Of a stretch of DNA of 64,000 nt, positions 34,106 through 46,300 are shown piece after piece. Both the position numbers and the translations under genes were made by a program. Every line of letters starts with the position of its first letter. The first letter of the stretch is position 1. The stretch covers positions 750,001 to 814,000 of the forward strand of contig JAQSEB010000078.1 of the NCBI GenBank assembly GCA_030063045.1, written 5' to 3'. The notes beneath the pieces are model-generated. The model did no database searches, was not told the DNA's origin, and saw only the letters and a list, made by a program, of their open reading frames with translations. The stretch comes from Pratylenchus scribneri. Its lineage: Eukaryota; Nematoda; Chromadorea; Rhabditida; Pratylenchidae.

Positions 34106-35154
34106 GTGACTTAAATACAATTGCAACACAATTTTGCATTGAATGAGACTGGAGTCTGGAATTTGGCCAAATAATAGGAAGAAAAAGATTTTATTTATGC
34201 CCAAAATATTTTCTGGAAGGTGGTACCGGAAATGGGCGAAAATTGGTGCCAATGCCAATCTTTTCAATTCATTCAATTCCCACCGGGCAAGTTGGCACCA
34301 GGAAGTACCATCAAAAATGCCAGGAAATAAAAGGATAAAGAACAATTTTTATTGAAAAACAGCATGGAGTCTTATAGAAATTTATAAAAATTTTTAATTA
34401 AATTTATTTAATAAATTTTGCATTGCAATTTATGCAAAAATTTGATGGATTTTTATAAATTTCATTTAATTTTTATTTTTTTTTTTGCGAATTTTCTTTG
34501 AAAAATGATTTGAAATCACTAAAAAAATCTTGAATTTCTGCAGAAATAAAAATTTTTAGCGAATTTGGCACCGAATCCCTAAGGAAAAGGAAAGGAGGAA
34601 GAAGCTGTCAAGAAGTTGAAATTTGAATGAGGCCAAATGAACGCTGGGGCAAATTTGTGAGAAGCACGAGACTTTCGGCCCAAATCGGAGGGACAGAAAA
34701 AAACGTGATGATGTTAAAATTTGTTTTTTTGGACAGAATATTTTGCAAACAACATTAATTTTAACTGATTTTTGTTGAAAGAATTTTGCCAGATTTTTCT
34801 TTGCTAATTCTTTTTTCCTTCTATATTTAGCTCAAATTGGCCTTTGAATTTTATTAGAAAAAAAGAGAGAAATTGGACAGCCTTTTAAAATTATTTGATT
34901 AATAAATTTGTATTATTTATTATTCATTTAATTAATTTATAGCACACAGTCTTGCTCTTTAATTTGATATTATCATTGGCATATAGGTAACTATGTTGAG
35001 TGGGTTGATTGGTTTCCTTTTTTTCAAAAAGAAATATATTTGTTTTTGATTAAACATTTTTATTATTTGACCTTCAATATTTTCAATTAATTTCTCTACA
35101 ATTCATTCGAAATATGAATATTTAAGTTAGGGGAAATTTCATTACCTGGGTGCT

Positions 35155-35350
35155 GGGCCATTCTTTTGGCTATAGTTCAACAAAGAAACCATTCAAGGAA
35201 AATGCAATATTGAAAGCTCAAAGTTTCCTCCATACAGTAAAATGTTCTTTTTAAAATCTTAAATAAAATTTTAAAAAATAAATTACATGCGCCTTTGAAT
35301 TTGATAAACTCGAATTTTTTTGAAGTAAAGCCTATTATTTTATAATTATT
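35155..35350. repeat. Family C MITE, copy C8 (partial)
   Basis: Opens with CCATTCTTTTGGCTATAGTT and AATGCAATATTGAAAGCTCA; the mirrored half is missing. Confidence 0.5.
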
Positions 35351-35707
35351 TTATGTATTTCACACTTTTATGGTGATGCTTTGTCCGCTTTTTCTGATAT
35401 TTTCCAATTTCATTCATCCCCACCTCAAACCAAATTGCATGCAACCAATTTTCTGCCACTCAAATTTTACGGTATCATCACTTTCTTCTACATCGTTGTT
35501 TGTTGATCGGCTCCAGATATTCATTTGTGTGGTGGAAAAGGCAGAAAAGTGGTTTTGATGGCTTTTTCGTCGGCTGTTTGTCACCTCTTGAGCAGCGATC
35601 GACGGCGGACCCTAAAAGTGCCTCTCTCTCTGCGGCTAATGGACGTCGAATTGGTGGCTTAAAATCCCCCATATTTCCCCCATTTCCATTCAATTTATCC
35701 AACAAAA

Positions 35708-38700
35708 ATGGCCAACTTTTCCACCTCCCGAAAACGCACTTTTCCCTTCTCAATTGATGCAATTTTGGCATCAAAATCACCAAAAATTGCCAACAATGAA
35801 CAATTTCATTGGGCATTGGCCAAGGCCGAAATCCGTTTGGAAGGGGCGGCACTTTGGCGCAGATTCCATGCCCTTGGAACGGAAATGATTGTGACACGAA
35901 GTGGCAGGCGCATGTTCCCCACAATGCAATGTTGTTTGAGGGGATTGGAGCCGGAAGAGAGGTTGGATGCTTTTTTTGGTATTTTTAAGCCTCAACTTTT
36001 TATTCATTCTTTTTGGACATATTTGAGAGTAATATTGGCTTTAATTTTAATCATAATTTGGCATTTATTTTTTAGTAAACAAATTAAAATGGGAATAGAA
36101 ATTTAATCGCTTTTAATAATACCAAAGTCAATCTCTCTAATAGAGAACCGGGATTATACTTTTGAAAATAAGAATTTTAAACTTCACAAAAAATACTATT
36201 AGGGATCTAAGATTAGGTGAGCTAGATTAGGGCTAGAATTTAAGCAAAAAGACGGTTTAAAATGGAAATAAATTTGGCCATATTTTATGGGCATTCAAAC
36301 TCAAAGATACCAATTTTTCAAGATATAATTTTGTAAGATACATTGATACAATTTTACGTTCAAATAAATTATCATTTAATTGGAAATAAATATATAAAAT
36401 TGTTAACAGAGGAATCTAGGTCAATGATAATTTCCTAAGGGATAAATATGATGAAGGCGAAAATGAAAGGGACATAATATCGTAACTGCCTTCCTTTTCC
36501 TTGTCTATACTCAATAATCCATAAAACATTAAAATCAGGAAATTGGATAAAAACCAAAATATAAAATGCTTGAAATTTTTCTTTGACATTATAAAAAAAA
36601 TAAAAATTGATCAAAAATTCTCATAAAATTAATCTTTTTATAAAAATTTATTCAGCTACTCTCTGATGCTGGATTTCAAATGCATGGGCAGAAAGAGATA
36701 TCGGCAAGTTTTTTTCTGGATATATTCAAATTATATAGCATTTACTTCCACCTAAAGCTATTCTTTCCATCAATCGAAATGGGTTGTGGCCGGTGCAGGT
36801 TTCTGACTTAAATTTATGATACCAGGCACAATTTCCATAGGAGAAGTCGAATTCCCTGCCCGAATGCATGTTCATCCCGATTCTCCGGCCAAAGGTGCAC
36901 ATTGGGAACGGCAATCGACGATCACATTTGACAAAGTGAAGCTGACCAATAATCCACTGGATCAGAATGGCCATGTGAGTTTGTAAGCCAAGATAGAGTA
37001 TTTTATTTGAAAATCTCAAATAAATATATAAAAAAGATGGCAACGACTTTTAGAAATGGTTTTAAGCTCTCATTAGAGTCTGGCTTGGTTGAAAATATAC
37101 CCATTTTTCGATAAAAGTGGAGAGATTAATTGGCTAATAGAAAATAAGGAAAATTGCCTAGAAATTGCGCAATAGGATAAGAAATAAGATTGATGCCTAA
37201 TAAGAATATATATTATATATTTGATTTAGTTTTCAATGTAAGCCATTACTTTTAGGTGCCCAAAGATTTAACGAACAAGGAATGGAATGATTCAATTACA
37301 CTCAAAGGCTTCTAATTTTTAAATTAAAAATGTCAAATTATAAATGACATTTTAATGCTTCCACACTCACTCCCTCTATTGGCTTGCCTCATTGAGCCAT
37401 AGTTAAAACTTAAAAGAATAGGTCAATTATTGGTTCATGAATCGTATCTCACCGATCAAACAATCCAGGCCAAATTCCAATAATTTTCCCCTAAAATTTA
37501 GCAAATATCTAAAATTAAGCTCACAGATTTTAAATCGTTTTAAAAATATACTTTATGCTCCTTTTATATATATAATTTTCTCCACAAATTTTCGAGGCTT
37601 TCAAAAATTTGTTTTTACGGCCTAAATGAAAGCTGTGCAATGGTAAAAATGGAAGGAGGACAAATGAGTGGTTGAGGCCACAAATTTCCCAACACATCTG
37701 TTGCCTCTTTAAAAGCCGTAAATGAAAGGAGAAAAGTGGCTAAAATTGAGTTTGAGATGGAGAATTCGGGGCTTTGAAAATGAGGAAATGGCAAAAAAAT
37801 GAGGGAAACTTATGGAATTAATAAAAGGAAAATATTTAATTTACCGAATAACGCTTCTAATAATGTTAATCCTCTAGCCATGAATCTAAATCTAATAATC
37901 AATGATCTCATTAAGAAGGTATCATTTGTTTATGTTTTGGTTTGGGTTAATTAGTTTTAAACTTAAAATTGAAATAGGTTTAAACCGTTTAATACCCTTT
38001 AATTGTTGACCTAAAACCATGACAAATTATATATCATTCCTTGACCAGTCAGCTCTATCTAATTGAGAATATGGTTTGGAAATGTAGGAAACCCCATCTT
38101 AAACCTATTATAATTAATTGCCTTGGTTTAATGTACTCTTTTCAGAAAATTAAATTTTTTGGCAAATTAAATATTAACTACAATAAAGTGATTCAAATCC
38201 AAAATTTTAATTTTTTTTAATAGTAATTCTATTTAGTTTTGATTCTAACATTTTGGCCAATATTCTCAGTTCAAATAAGATTAGTGGATTTACAATCTTT
38301 TTCAATCCCTTTCATTAGGCCATTGTCAATTCCATGCATAAATATCAGCCTCGATTCCATTTAATTGTGCATCCGAAGGAAGGACAAAATGCAAACGGAA
38401 TTGTGCCAGCTGGCGCCTCAAATGATTATCAACAAATTGTAGCGAACAATGGCCAAATGCGAAGGAGAAAAACATTCATTTTTGCCGAAACTCAATTCAT
38501 GGCTGTCACAGCTTACCAAAATCATCGGGTTCATTCAATTTTATTCCAAATATTAATTGAAATATGAAATTTTTGGAAATCACTTGTTGGATTTGGTAGA
38601 GTAAATTGAATATTCCATAGACTACAAAAGAATAAGATTCATTCACGATCGCTACAGAAGCTATTTGATTGTGAATTATCAAATCCCTTTTGATTTTCGC

Positions 38701-39604
38701 CTCATAAAAAAACTCAAATAATTTCATCCATTAATGTGGAAATTAGGAATGCAATTTTGTTTATATTTGAGTGGGTGGGGCATTTCATTTAAGCTTGGGG
38801 AAATAATTCACGGATTATAGAGAAAAAATTGTCGCAAAATATTAAAAATAATCTGGTAGTTAACATTTATGTATGAATGAATCTTTCCGAAAATATTCTA
38901 TTCATTATTTGATTTGGTTATTTTGGTTGTAATTCAAAATAGAAGCAATCATTTCAGAAAACGATATGCCATTCGATAGCCCTAAAAGTTCCTCTTTGGC
39001 TTCTGGCTTTTGAATTTTTTGAGAAGTTAAAACCATTTATAAAATAAGTGCTCCAGAAAGTAGGGTTTAATTACTCTTAGAGAAATGTTAGTTTTCATAA
39101 AATTAAATTAGACCTAGAGGGCACTTTGGGTTCTTTCCTAAATGGTATATCACTTTCCTAGATTACCAATTACCTCGTTGAACATTACTCAAAAGAAAAG
39201 ATTGACCAACATTGAATCGCTTACAGTTCTCTACCGATTGCATTTTTACTATTAAAAATTTTTGAAATAAACCTTCTTTAAATAATCAATCCTCTTTTTT
39301 ATAGATAACCGAGCTGAAAATCGAGAGCAATCCATTTGCAAAAGGTTTTCGTGAATGCGATTTGTTGTTGCCTTTTCCCAGCCAAAATGGCCAACAACAT
39401 CAAAGCTCATTCGACCAGCAAATTGCCGGAATTACAGCACAATCAACATCATCCATGCCAGCGTTGAATTGGTTATTGCCTTCATCATCTACGGCTGAAT
39501 CCATGTTAATGGCAGCAGCCGCCGCTGCAACAAAAGCATTATTGCTAAAGGGGAATAACAACAACAGAATTATGGATAAAATGGATGATGGTGAAGAGCA
39601 ATAG
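35708..39604 (+). CDS. T-box transcription factor, 328 aa
   Basis: Sequence-specific nuclear transcription factor. Exons 35708-35961, 36656-36703, 36758-36798, 36841-36974, 38319-38528 and 39305-39604 join in phase to 329 codons. The T-box spans about residues 40-250: [20 protein letters not shown], the short exon [84 protein letters not shown], then [19 protein letters not shown]. The C-terminus is short and Ala/Asn-rich. The FPFSIDAIL motif near the N-terminus resembles the short engrailed-like motif found in some T-box and Hox-type regulators. Intron 2 uses a GC donor (TCG|GCAAGT), required to complete the conserved Arg of KRYRY. A poly(A) signal AATAAA lies at 39641-39646. The subfamily is uncertain (Tbx2 or Tbx6-like). 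Confidence 0.92.
37890..38065 (+). repeat. Family B repeat, copy B4
   Basis: Contains AATAGGTTTAAACCGTTTAA and TTAATTGTTGACCTAAAACC. It lies in T-box gene intron 36975-38318. Confidence 0.7.
38930..39200. repeat. Family C MITE, copy C9
   Basis: Left CGATATGCCATTCGATAGCC; right CTAAATGGTATATCACTTTCC. It lies in T-box gene intron 38529-39304. Confidence 0.6.
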
Positions 39605-41214
39605 GAAAATGAATGAAAAAATTGGATGAACAGAATTTTAAATAAACCGAGTAAAAATTTTAAGAGAAATTTTAATGAATTTTAAACTGAAAAAATCTTT
39701 TACAAAAATTGATTGTCATATATTCTGATGCCAATTTTTGGCAAATGCCTTAATTTTTTAAAATTGGAAATGAATCTCTTGAAATCAGCTTCTGTTTATC
39801 TAATGAGAATATCGGATAGAATCGCCGACATAGTCAATTTAATTAAATCATAGGCAAAAAATTATAACCCAAACCGCTTAGTTTTAAGAAGATTAAATAA
39901 TAAATGGCCAACTTAATTCTAAATTTATACAATTTTTCTATTCACTTTCTTTCACATAAATTGGGAAAAATGGAGTCATTTAGTATATAATAGTTGCTCA
40001 AGGACCTTGACTGTAGGGAAATTGTCGAAGAATGAAGATTGCGCATTGGATTGGGCACAGCAACAAAAAGGGAGGACAAGGGGAAGATGGCACTTGGGGG
40101 CGCAGTCAATTTCCCCCAATCCAAAATGTCAGTCAAATATCCTCTCATTCTATTCGCCATTCTCCCCTTCCCTCTTATGTTAGAATGAGCACCGTATTCC
40201 TCCCTTCACGAATTGCAAATTTATTCTTAAAAATATCAATAGAATCTGAAGTTTAGACTGATTGATTTAAATTAAAATAATTTAATAAATTCCATTTTAG
40301 TATTTTTAATAAGACCAACAACTTTCGACTGATATTAGCCTCAGAAATGAATTGTTCAATTTCAAATTTTTATTTTAAATAAATAATTTATAATGGCAAT
40401 TGCCTAATAAAATTTGTACAAAATTCACTCTATGAATGTGACATATTTGCCAAATATTCCAAATAATTACCCCAGAGGTATTAAAAATCTACCTGCTGAT
40501 AATCTTATAGCATAAACCTTAAAATTTGTCCTGTGCAAAGTTCAGAAAAAGCCACTTTTTAACAAGAAATTATAAATAAAAATGAAATAAATTAACAGTT
40601 TGACATCTTCCAAATTCCAATCCAATCCACATTTTATACTTTTCTGCCAAATAAATATAAAAGGTTGATTTGATTGGTCTCATTTCAGCCAGTTTCGATT
40701 TCAAAAAATTGATAAAATTAAAAGCCGCATTCAGGCATAAATCGAAACCGAATTTTGTGAAAATCCTGGTTTAAAACCACTCACAGAACAACACTATAAA
40801 AATATATAGAAAAAAATTAATTTTCTCAATATTTTTTCTTATTATTAGATTATTTTTACTAATAAAATCATTATAATTTATTGGAAATTGATGAGAATGA
40901 GAATGTCAAGATCGATTTGATCTGTGCTGTTGGCTGATTTCAGCAGAGCGATCCCCCCCTTCCAATTTTCTTCATTTGTTGATTTATGATTCTGATTGGA
41001 TTGGAGAGCGAATTGTTGGTTTTCGCCAAACAAATGTGTGTCCCCGCCTCTTTCATTCCCCCACCCCAATTCCAACATAATATTCTTATTATAGTATTGA
41101 GTCACTAAACTTTTGGTGGATAAATTATTCAATTTGTGGAAATTTCTGAAAAATTTATTTTCATTTTTGGCCATGAAAACATGCCAACTATTTTAATAAT
41201 GCCATAATTGTAAC

Positions 41215-41530
41215 CTGCCGGGCCATTCTTTTGACAATATCTCAACAACCAAGGAAGCAATCAATTCGGGAATGCGATGCCATTTGAAAGTCCAAATGTC
41301 CTCTTAAAAAGTAGATTAACTAAGTTTAAAATAATCTGTAAAATAAGCTAACTTTCTTTCAAAAATTCGGGTTTAATACATTTCAGAGACATGTAACATT
41401 TTTAAACGAAGATTTTATAAATATTTAGAAAGCAATTTTAATAGAGGGCATTTTGAGCTTTCAAATACTCTATCAATTTCCACAAATTGGAAATTTTCTC
41501 GATGAGCTATGGTCAAAAGAGAACAGTCAG
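41215..41530. repeat. Family C MITE, copy C10 (near full length)
   Basis: Begins GGGCCATTCTTTTGACAATA, with GCGATGCCATTTGAAAGTCC, and ends GAGCTTTCAAATACTCTATC. Both halves are clear. Confidence 0.7.
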
Positions 41531-42949
41531 TACAGAAGATATATTCAATCGGCGGAACTCAAATTTTCTCTTTAATCCCAAATTTCAATTCTTCCATTTT
41601 ACTATAGCCAAGATTTTTAGCCTCAAAAAGCTTTGGTTAATTTGATAAATATTTAAAGACATTTTTCCCTTAAAAATCGACTATAATCCCTTTTTTTTTC
41701 GCCAGCAGAACAAATGCATGTGCATAGATGGATTACGGTATTCCCTGGGGGTGGTTTTTTGCATTTGCCCACGAAGGGCAATTTCGTGAATGACTGCCAT
41801 AATCGTGTGCCCATTGCGGATATAAAATATGGGATATTCGGTTGAAGCCAGTCCTCCATCCCCCGAAAATGGGCTAGGAATGAGCCATTTGGCTTTTTTG
41901 CAATTCAGAATACAGTATCCATTGAATTTTAGATTGGACATCAGCAGGGGCAGAATGAAAAATTAATTTAATGACCAAAAATAGAGCAATATTGAAATGA
42001 AATTGGTAAAAATTCTTAACAATAAATATGTACTATTATTAATTGTTAATAGAATTTGGTGCCGTATTCATTTGGAATAAATAATTTTATCCCAAAATTC
42101 TGTAATACATAACAAAGTAATTTCTGCTTTTTGATTAAATATTGACTATTGAGAGAGGGAAAAGCTATGTCATTAAACGATATAATATGTGAGCATTTTA
42201 TGGCAACACACATCAATTAAGCAGTCAAATTCATTTGATTCTAAGATACATTTCAATTCCTTATTAGCCCCAATTTGTTCAGGACAACAACAGGACTGTG
42301 AATTTTTGTCCAGATTTTGATATTTATTTCAATTTTTTCTCTAAAAACAGACTGTATGATAAAATAAAGAATAATAAATGCTTTTTAAATTTAATCAAAA
42401 TCTCAGATCGAATCATTTCACATCATTGATGGATTACTAAAAATTAAAATCAATCCATAAATTAAAGAAATTTTTTATTATTTCCTGACTCACTGCTTTC
42501 GTTTTGAATTTTTCTCATAATTTGAAATAATTAAATTGGAATTGAAAACATAATTATTTACCTTTTTTATAATATAAATATTTCAAATTTTCTCAAATTT
42601 ACAACAAATTTGTCAATTTTTATTCATAAAATCAGAATTAATATCAACGGATGAAAAATTTGTTGAATGAAAAAAGAAGCCAGCAGAATGAAATTAAAAA
42701 TTGGCATTTAATTAAAGGAAAAAATGATTCAAAAATAAAATTGGATGAATTAAATAAAATATTTTATAATTTTGGACTAAAATTGTGGACAATTTTGTGG
42801 AAAGCTTTTCATTCATTTTTGATTATATTGGAAATAAATTGTTGAAATAAATGATTAAAAAAATTAAAGTGTAAATAATTTTGGATATGCAAAGAAAGGG
42901 CATTTAATTGGATTTTGATTGACTTTGTCCGATAAGAGATAATTCGGTA

Positions 42950-43265
42950 CCTGGGCCATTCTTTTGGCCGAAATTCAACAAGGAAGCAATCAATTTTGGA
43001 AGGCGATATGCCATTTGAAAGCTCTGACTGAATGTCCACTAAAAGTGGATTTTCTCATTTTTTGAAATTTTAAAATAATTTGTAAAATAAAATAAGTGGC
43101 TTTTCTTAATAAATTCGGGTTTATTAATTCAAAGACATGTAATTCTTTTTTAAGAAGTATTTCATAAATTTAAAAAGGCAATTTTATAGAGGGCACTTTT
43201 GGCTTTTAAATGATATATTTCCATCCAAAATTGGTAATTTCCTCGTTAAGTTCTGTCCTAAAATT
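42950..43265. repeat. Family C MITE, copy C11 (near full length)
   Basis: The clearest copy: CTGGGCCATTCTTTTGGCCG, GGCGATATGCCATTTGAAAG, then a mirrored GGCTTTTAAATGATATATTTC. Confidence 0.75.
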
Positions 43266-43316
43266 CAGGTACCGAATAGTGAATAGTCTTCTTATCGGAT
43301 TCAAAATCAATGCTTT

Positions 43317-46300
43317 TTAAAATGCATTATGTGCTAATAGGCCAAATTGTCCATTGATGCCATCATTTGTCATCGTTCCGGTTCTGGTTCCATTTTGTTG
43401 GCCACCATTCGTAAATGCCATTCCCTGTTGTTGTTGTTGTTGTTGACCTTGAATGGCCATTTGAACGGCTGCAGCGGCCACCTGTGCCTGAATGGCCGAA
43501 GTGATTGCCTGCTGTTGGGCCAAATGCTGTTGGACATTTTGCTGCAAATGATGATGGTCTTTGCTCTCCTTTTTATGCTTCATTCGACGATTTTGGAACC
43601 AAATTTTGACCTGCAATTTAAAATGGAATTTTACATTTGTTAATCAAAAGTGTTTTATTTTTTAATTGGATTTTATACTAATAAAATAAGATTGGGCATT
43701 TCCTTAAGAAAATTACTTAAATGTTGAGCAATTTTCAGCTAAATTAAAAAGAATTCTCTTGACACTATTTTAGCCGACTAAAATTAAATTAAAAACAACC
43801 AAATTTAATGTGATTATTTGCGAATTACCGTATTTTTTCTACCTCATCTTTATTAGAAAAAACCCCCTCTAGAGGATCTTTGATAGCATAGCCCCGGGGC
43901 CACTAATAGAAAAAATACGGTAATAAATGAATTGTTTACAAAATTTTGAATTCTACCTAGTCAAATATATTTATTTTTTATTCTAATTTCTTGCGAGATT
44001 GATTAAAAAACCCGGGAGCCTAATCATATCAACCCAATTACTTTCAAATTAATTCAAATGAAATTTCCAAATTCCTAGAAAATATTGATAAAAAATTTCA
44101 ATAAATTTCATAGTAATCATCCAAAAACTCAAATTTTCCAACTTGCCTGTCTTTCTGTCAAAATGAGTGTGTGCGCAATTTCGATGCGTCTTTTTCGGGT
44201 CAAATATTTGTTGAAATGAAATTCCTTCTCCAATTCCAGCACTTGATTCCGTGTATAGGCCGTCCGTTGGCGTTTCTCGCCTCGGCAAGAACCTGAAATT
44301 ATTTGGAAAATATTTAATTAGGAAAAAAGAGAATTGAAAATTGAAATTGTTAAAAATTAAACGGTACTGATATCTGGGCCCGTAGTAAATGAACTTTGGT
44401 AATTTAACTAGAGCTTTCTACCAATGGTTGTTTTACCAGCAAAAAGCTACCAATGATCACTGGTAAGCATAGTAAATGAGAAAAGTAGCTTTACCAGCGT
44501 TTTTTACCAGAGCTTCCTTTGATATTCCTACCAGGCTTCTTACCAGGGTTTTTTAATTAATTTTTGAAAATTCACAACTAATTAAGTAATTTTTTCTTTA
44601 ATTTGATTTTCAGATATATTATTCAGTAAATTTTTCTCTATCGAATGACCTAAAATTCATTTCATAAAAATCAAATATAAATTATTTAGCTTTTACTCGT
44701 TTCTCTTAGGAAAATATTTTAAAAATTTTAAATAAAGCTAAAAATAGTTTAAAAAAATATTTTACGCTAGTTAAAATTATTTGGCGTAGAAAAAAAGTGA
44801 AATTTTTATTTAAAATGATTTTAAAAATAGAAATTGAAGACTTTTTCGCTCAAATTTTATATCATTCGATAGAGGAGAGTCTCTTCTACAATATACCTTT
44901 TAGTTCATATTTTTAGAAATTTTTCTGAATTTTTTATGAATTTTTTTCTAAGCTCTGGTAGCCTAGCTACCAGGGTTTTTCTGCAACTAATAAGGAAAAC
45001 GCTGGTAGGGTGATCATTGGTGAGCTTCATTTACTAAGCCTAGTTTCCTTTACCAGCATTCGCTGGTAACCTAACCAGTGATACGCTGGTAAAAGCTGTG
45101 GTAAGTTCATTTACTATAAGCTCTGGTTAATTGACCAATGATACGCTGGTAATTACCAGCGACCAGAGTTCATTTACTACCAACCCTGAAGTTAATCCTT
45201 CCATAAACCTAATTCTTATACTTAATAGAGAGATCTCATCAAGACACTTTTGACTTGGGTTTAACCAATTCTAATATAGTTTTGAATCAAAATGGGTTTA
45301 AACCGTTTAGTACCCTTTCATTGTTGACCAAACCATTCACAAATTATATACCATTCAATGCGTCTTTCTTAACCAGCTCTATCCAATTGGTACATGGATT
45401 TATTAATATATGAATAAACCCTTAAACTTTTATCTATTTTTCGGCAAATTAAATATTTATCCATTTTTATTTTCCAATCCAATTTTTCTCCAATTCCTTC
45501 TTTTTCCCTAATTTCCAATCCAAATCCCCTCCATTCCTCCATTTGGGCCAAAGGAAAGATTTATGGCCAATCGGTTGTTTCCGCGGCCAACTCTGGTTAA
45601 ATTTATTTGTGGCCCATTTTTCTTCCAAAGTTTAATCAACCAATGCCATCAAATATATTTAATTTATTATTGGAAAAGTTTCCATTTTTTGAGTTGGAAA
45701 AAATTCACTTTATCTCCTAATCTTATTTTGGCATTATTATTGGGTCAAGGGATATATTTTTGGTGGCCTTCCGGGCCATAAATTACTTGCGCCCCGAGGG
45801 TCCAATGAAAATATTATTGCAACACAAACAGAATAGAAGAAGGGAAAAAGCTTAATAAGATTAGATCTCGACCCAAAATAGAAATTTGAGAAGGGAAGCA
45901 ACACAAATTGTTGTAAATCACTCAATTCCATTAGCTTCTTATATAGCAAAAAGTAGGAAGGGGGCAATTGTTGGGAGGAATAAGCCATAAACCATTCATT
46001 CACATTCACACAATGGAAGAGCGGTGGATGATAATTTGTGCAGATGAATATCAAAACAAACGGATATGCCCTGCTTTTTTTACTTCTCGCCGTTTAATAT
46101 AATTCATCAAAGATTGAACCAATTTTAATTTATTTTGTATATGAATTAAAGAGAGCAAACTATTTGGATATCAAAATGATATTAATTTTATTTAAATTGG
46201 TTCAGAATTAATTAGAATTATGCTCAAAAAGCAACTAAAACTTTGGCTAATCCTTTTAGTAATAATGATCATTTTTTCCATGATTTTTTGGATATAATTC

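Larger units (their letters stand above)
32676..35707. other. Intergenic, upstream of both the MSP-domain gene and the T-box gene
   Basis: No gene that I can support. A G-rich patch at 33190-33670 has overlapping open frames on both strands without any domain. Repeats C7 and C8 and a Family A fragment (34925-34990) occupy part. A more G+C-rich stretch at 35480-35700 precedes the T-box start and may be its promoter or leader. Confidence 0.6.
39605..43316. other. Intergenic between convergent T-box and Hox genes
   Basis: Contains C10 and C11 and AT-rich unique sequence. Open frames at 40032-40256, 40878-41174, 41653-41941 and 42651-42845 have no recognisable domain, splice chain or conserved motif, so I call no gene. 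Confidence 0.6.

Noticed and set aside
42651..42845. 64-aa frame in the T-box/Hox interval
   Set aside because: AT-driven Lys/Asn/Ile composition, no family match and no exon partners.
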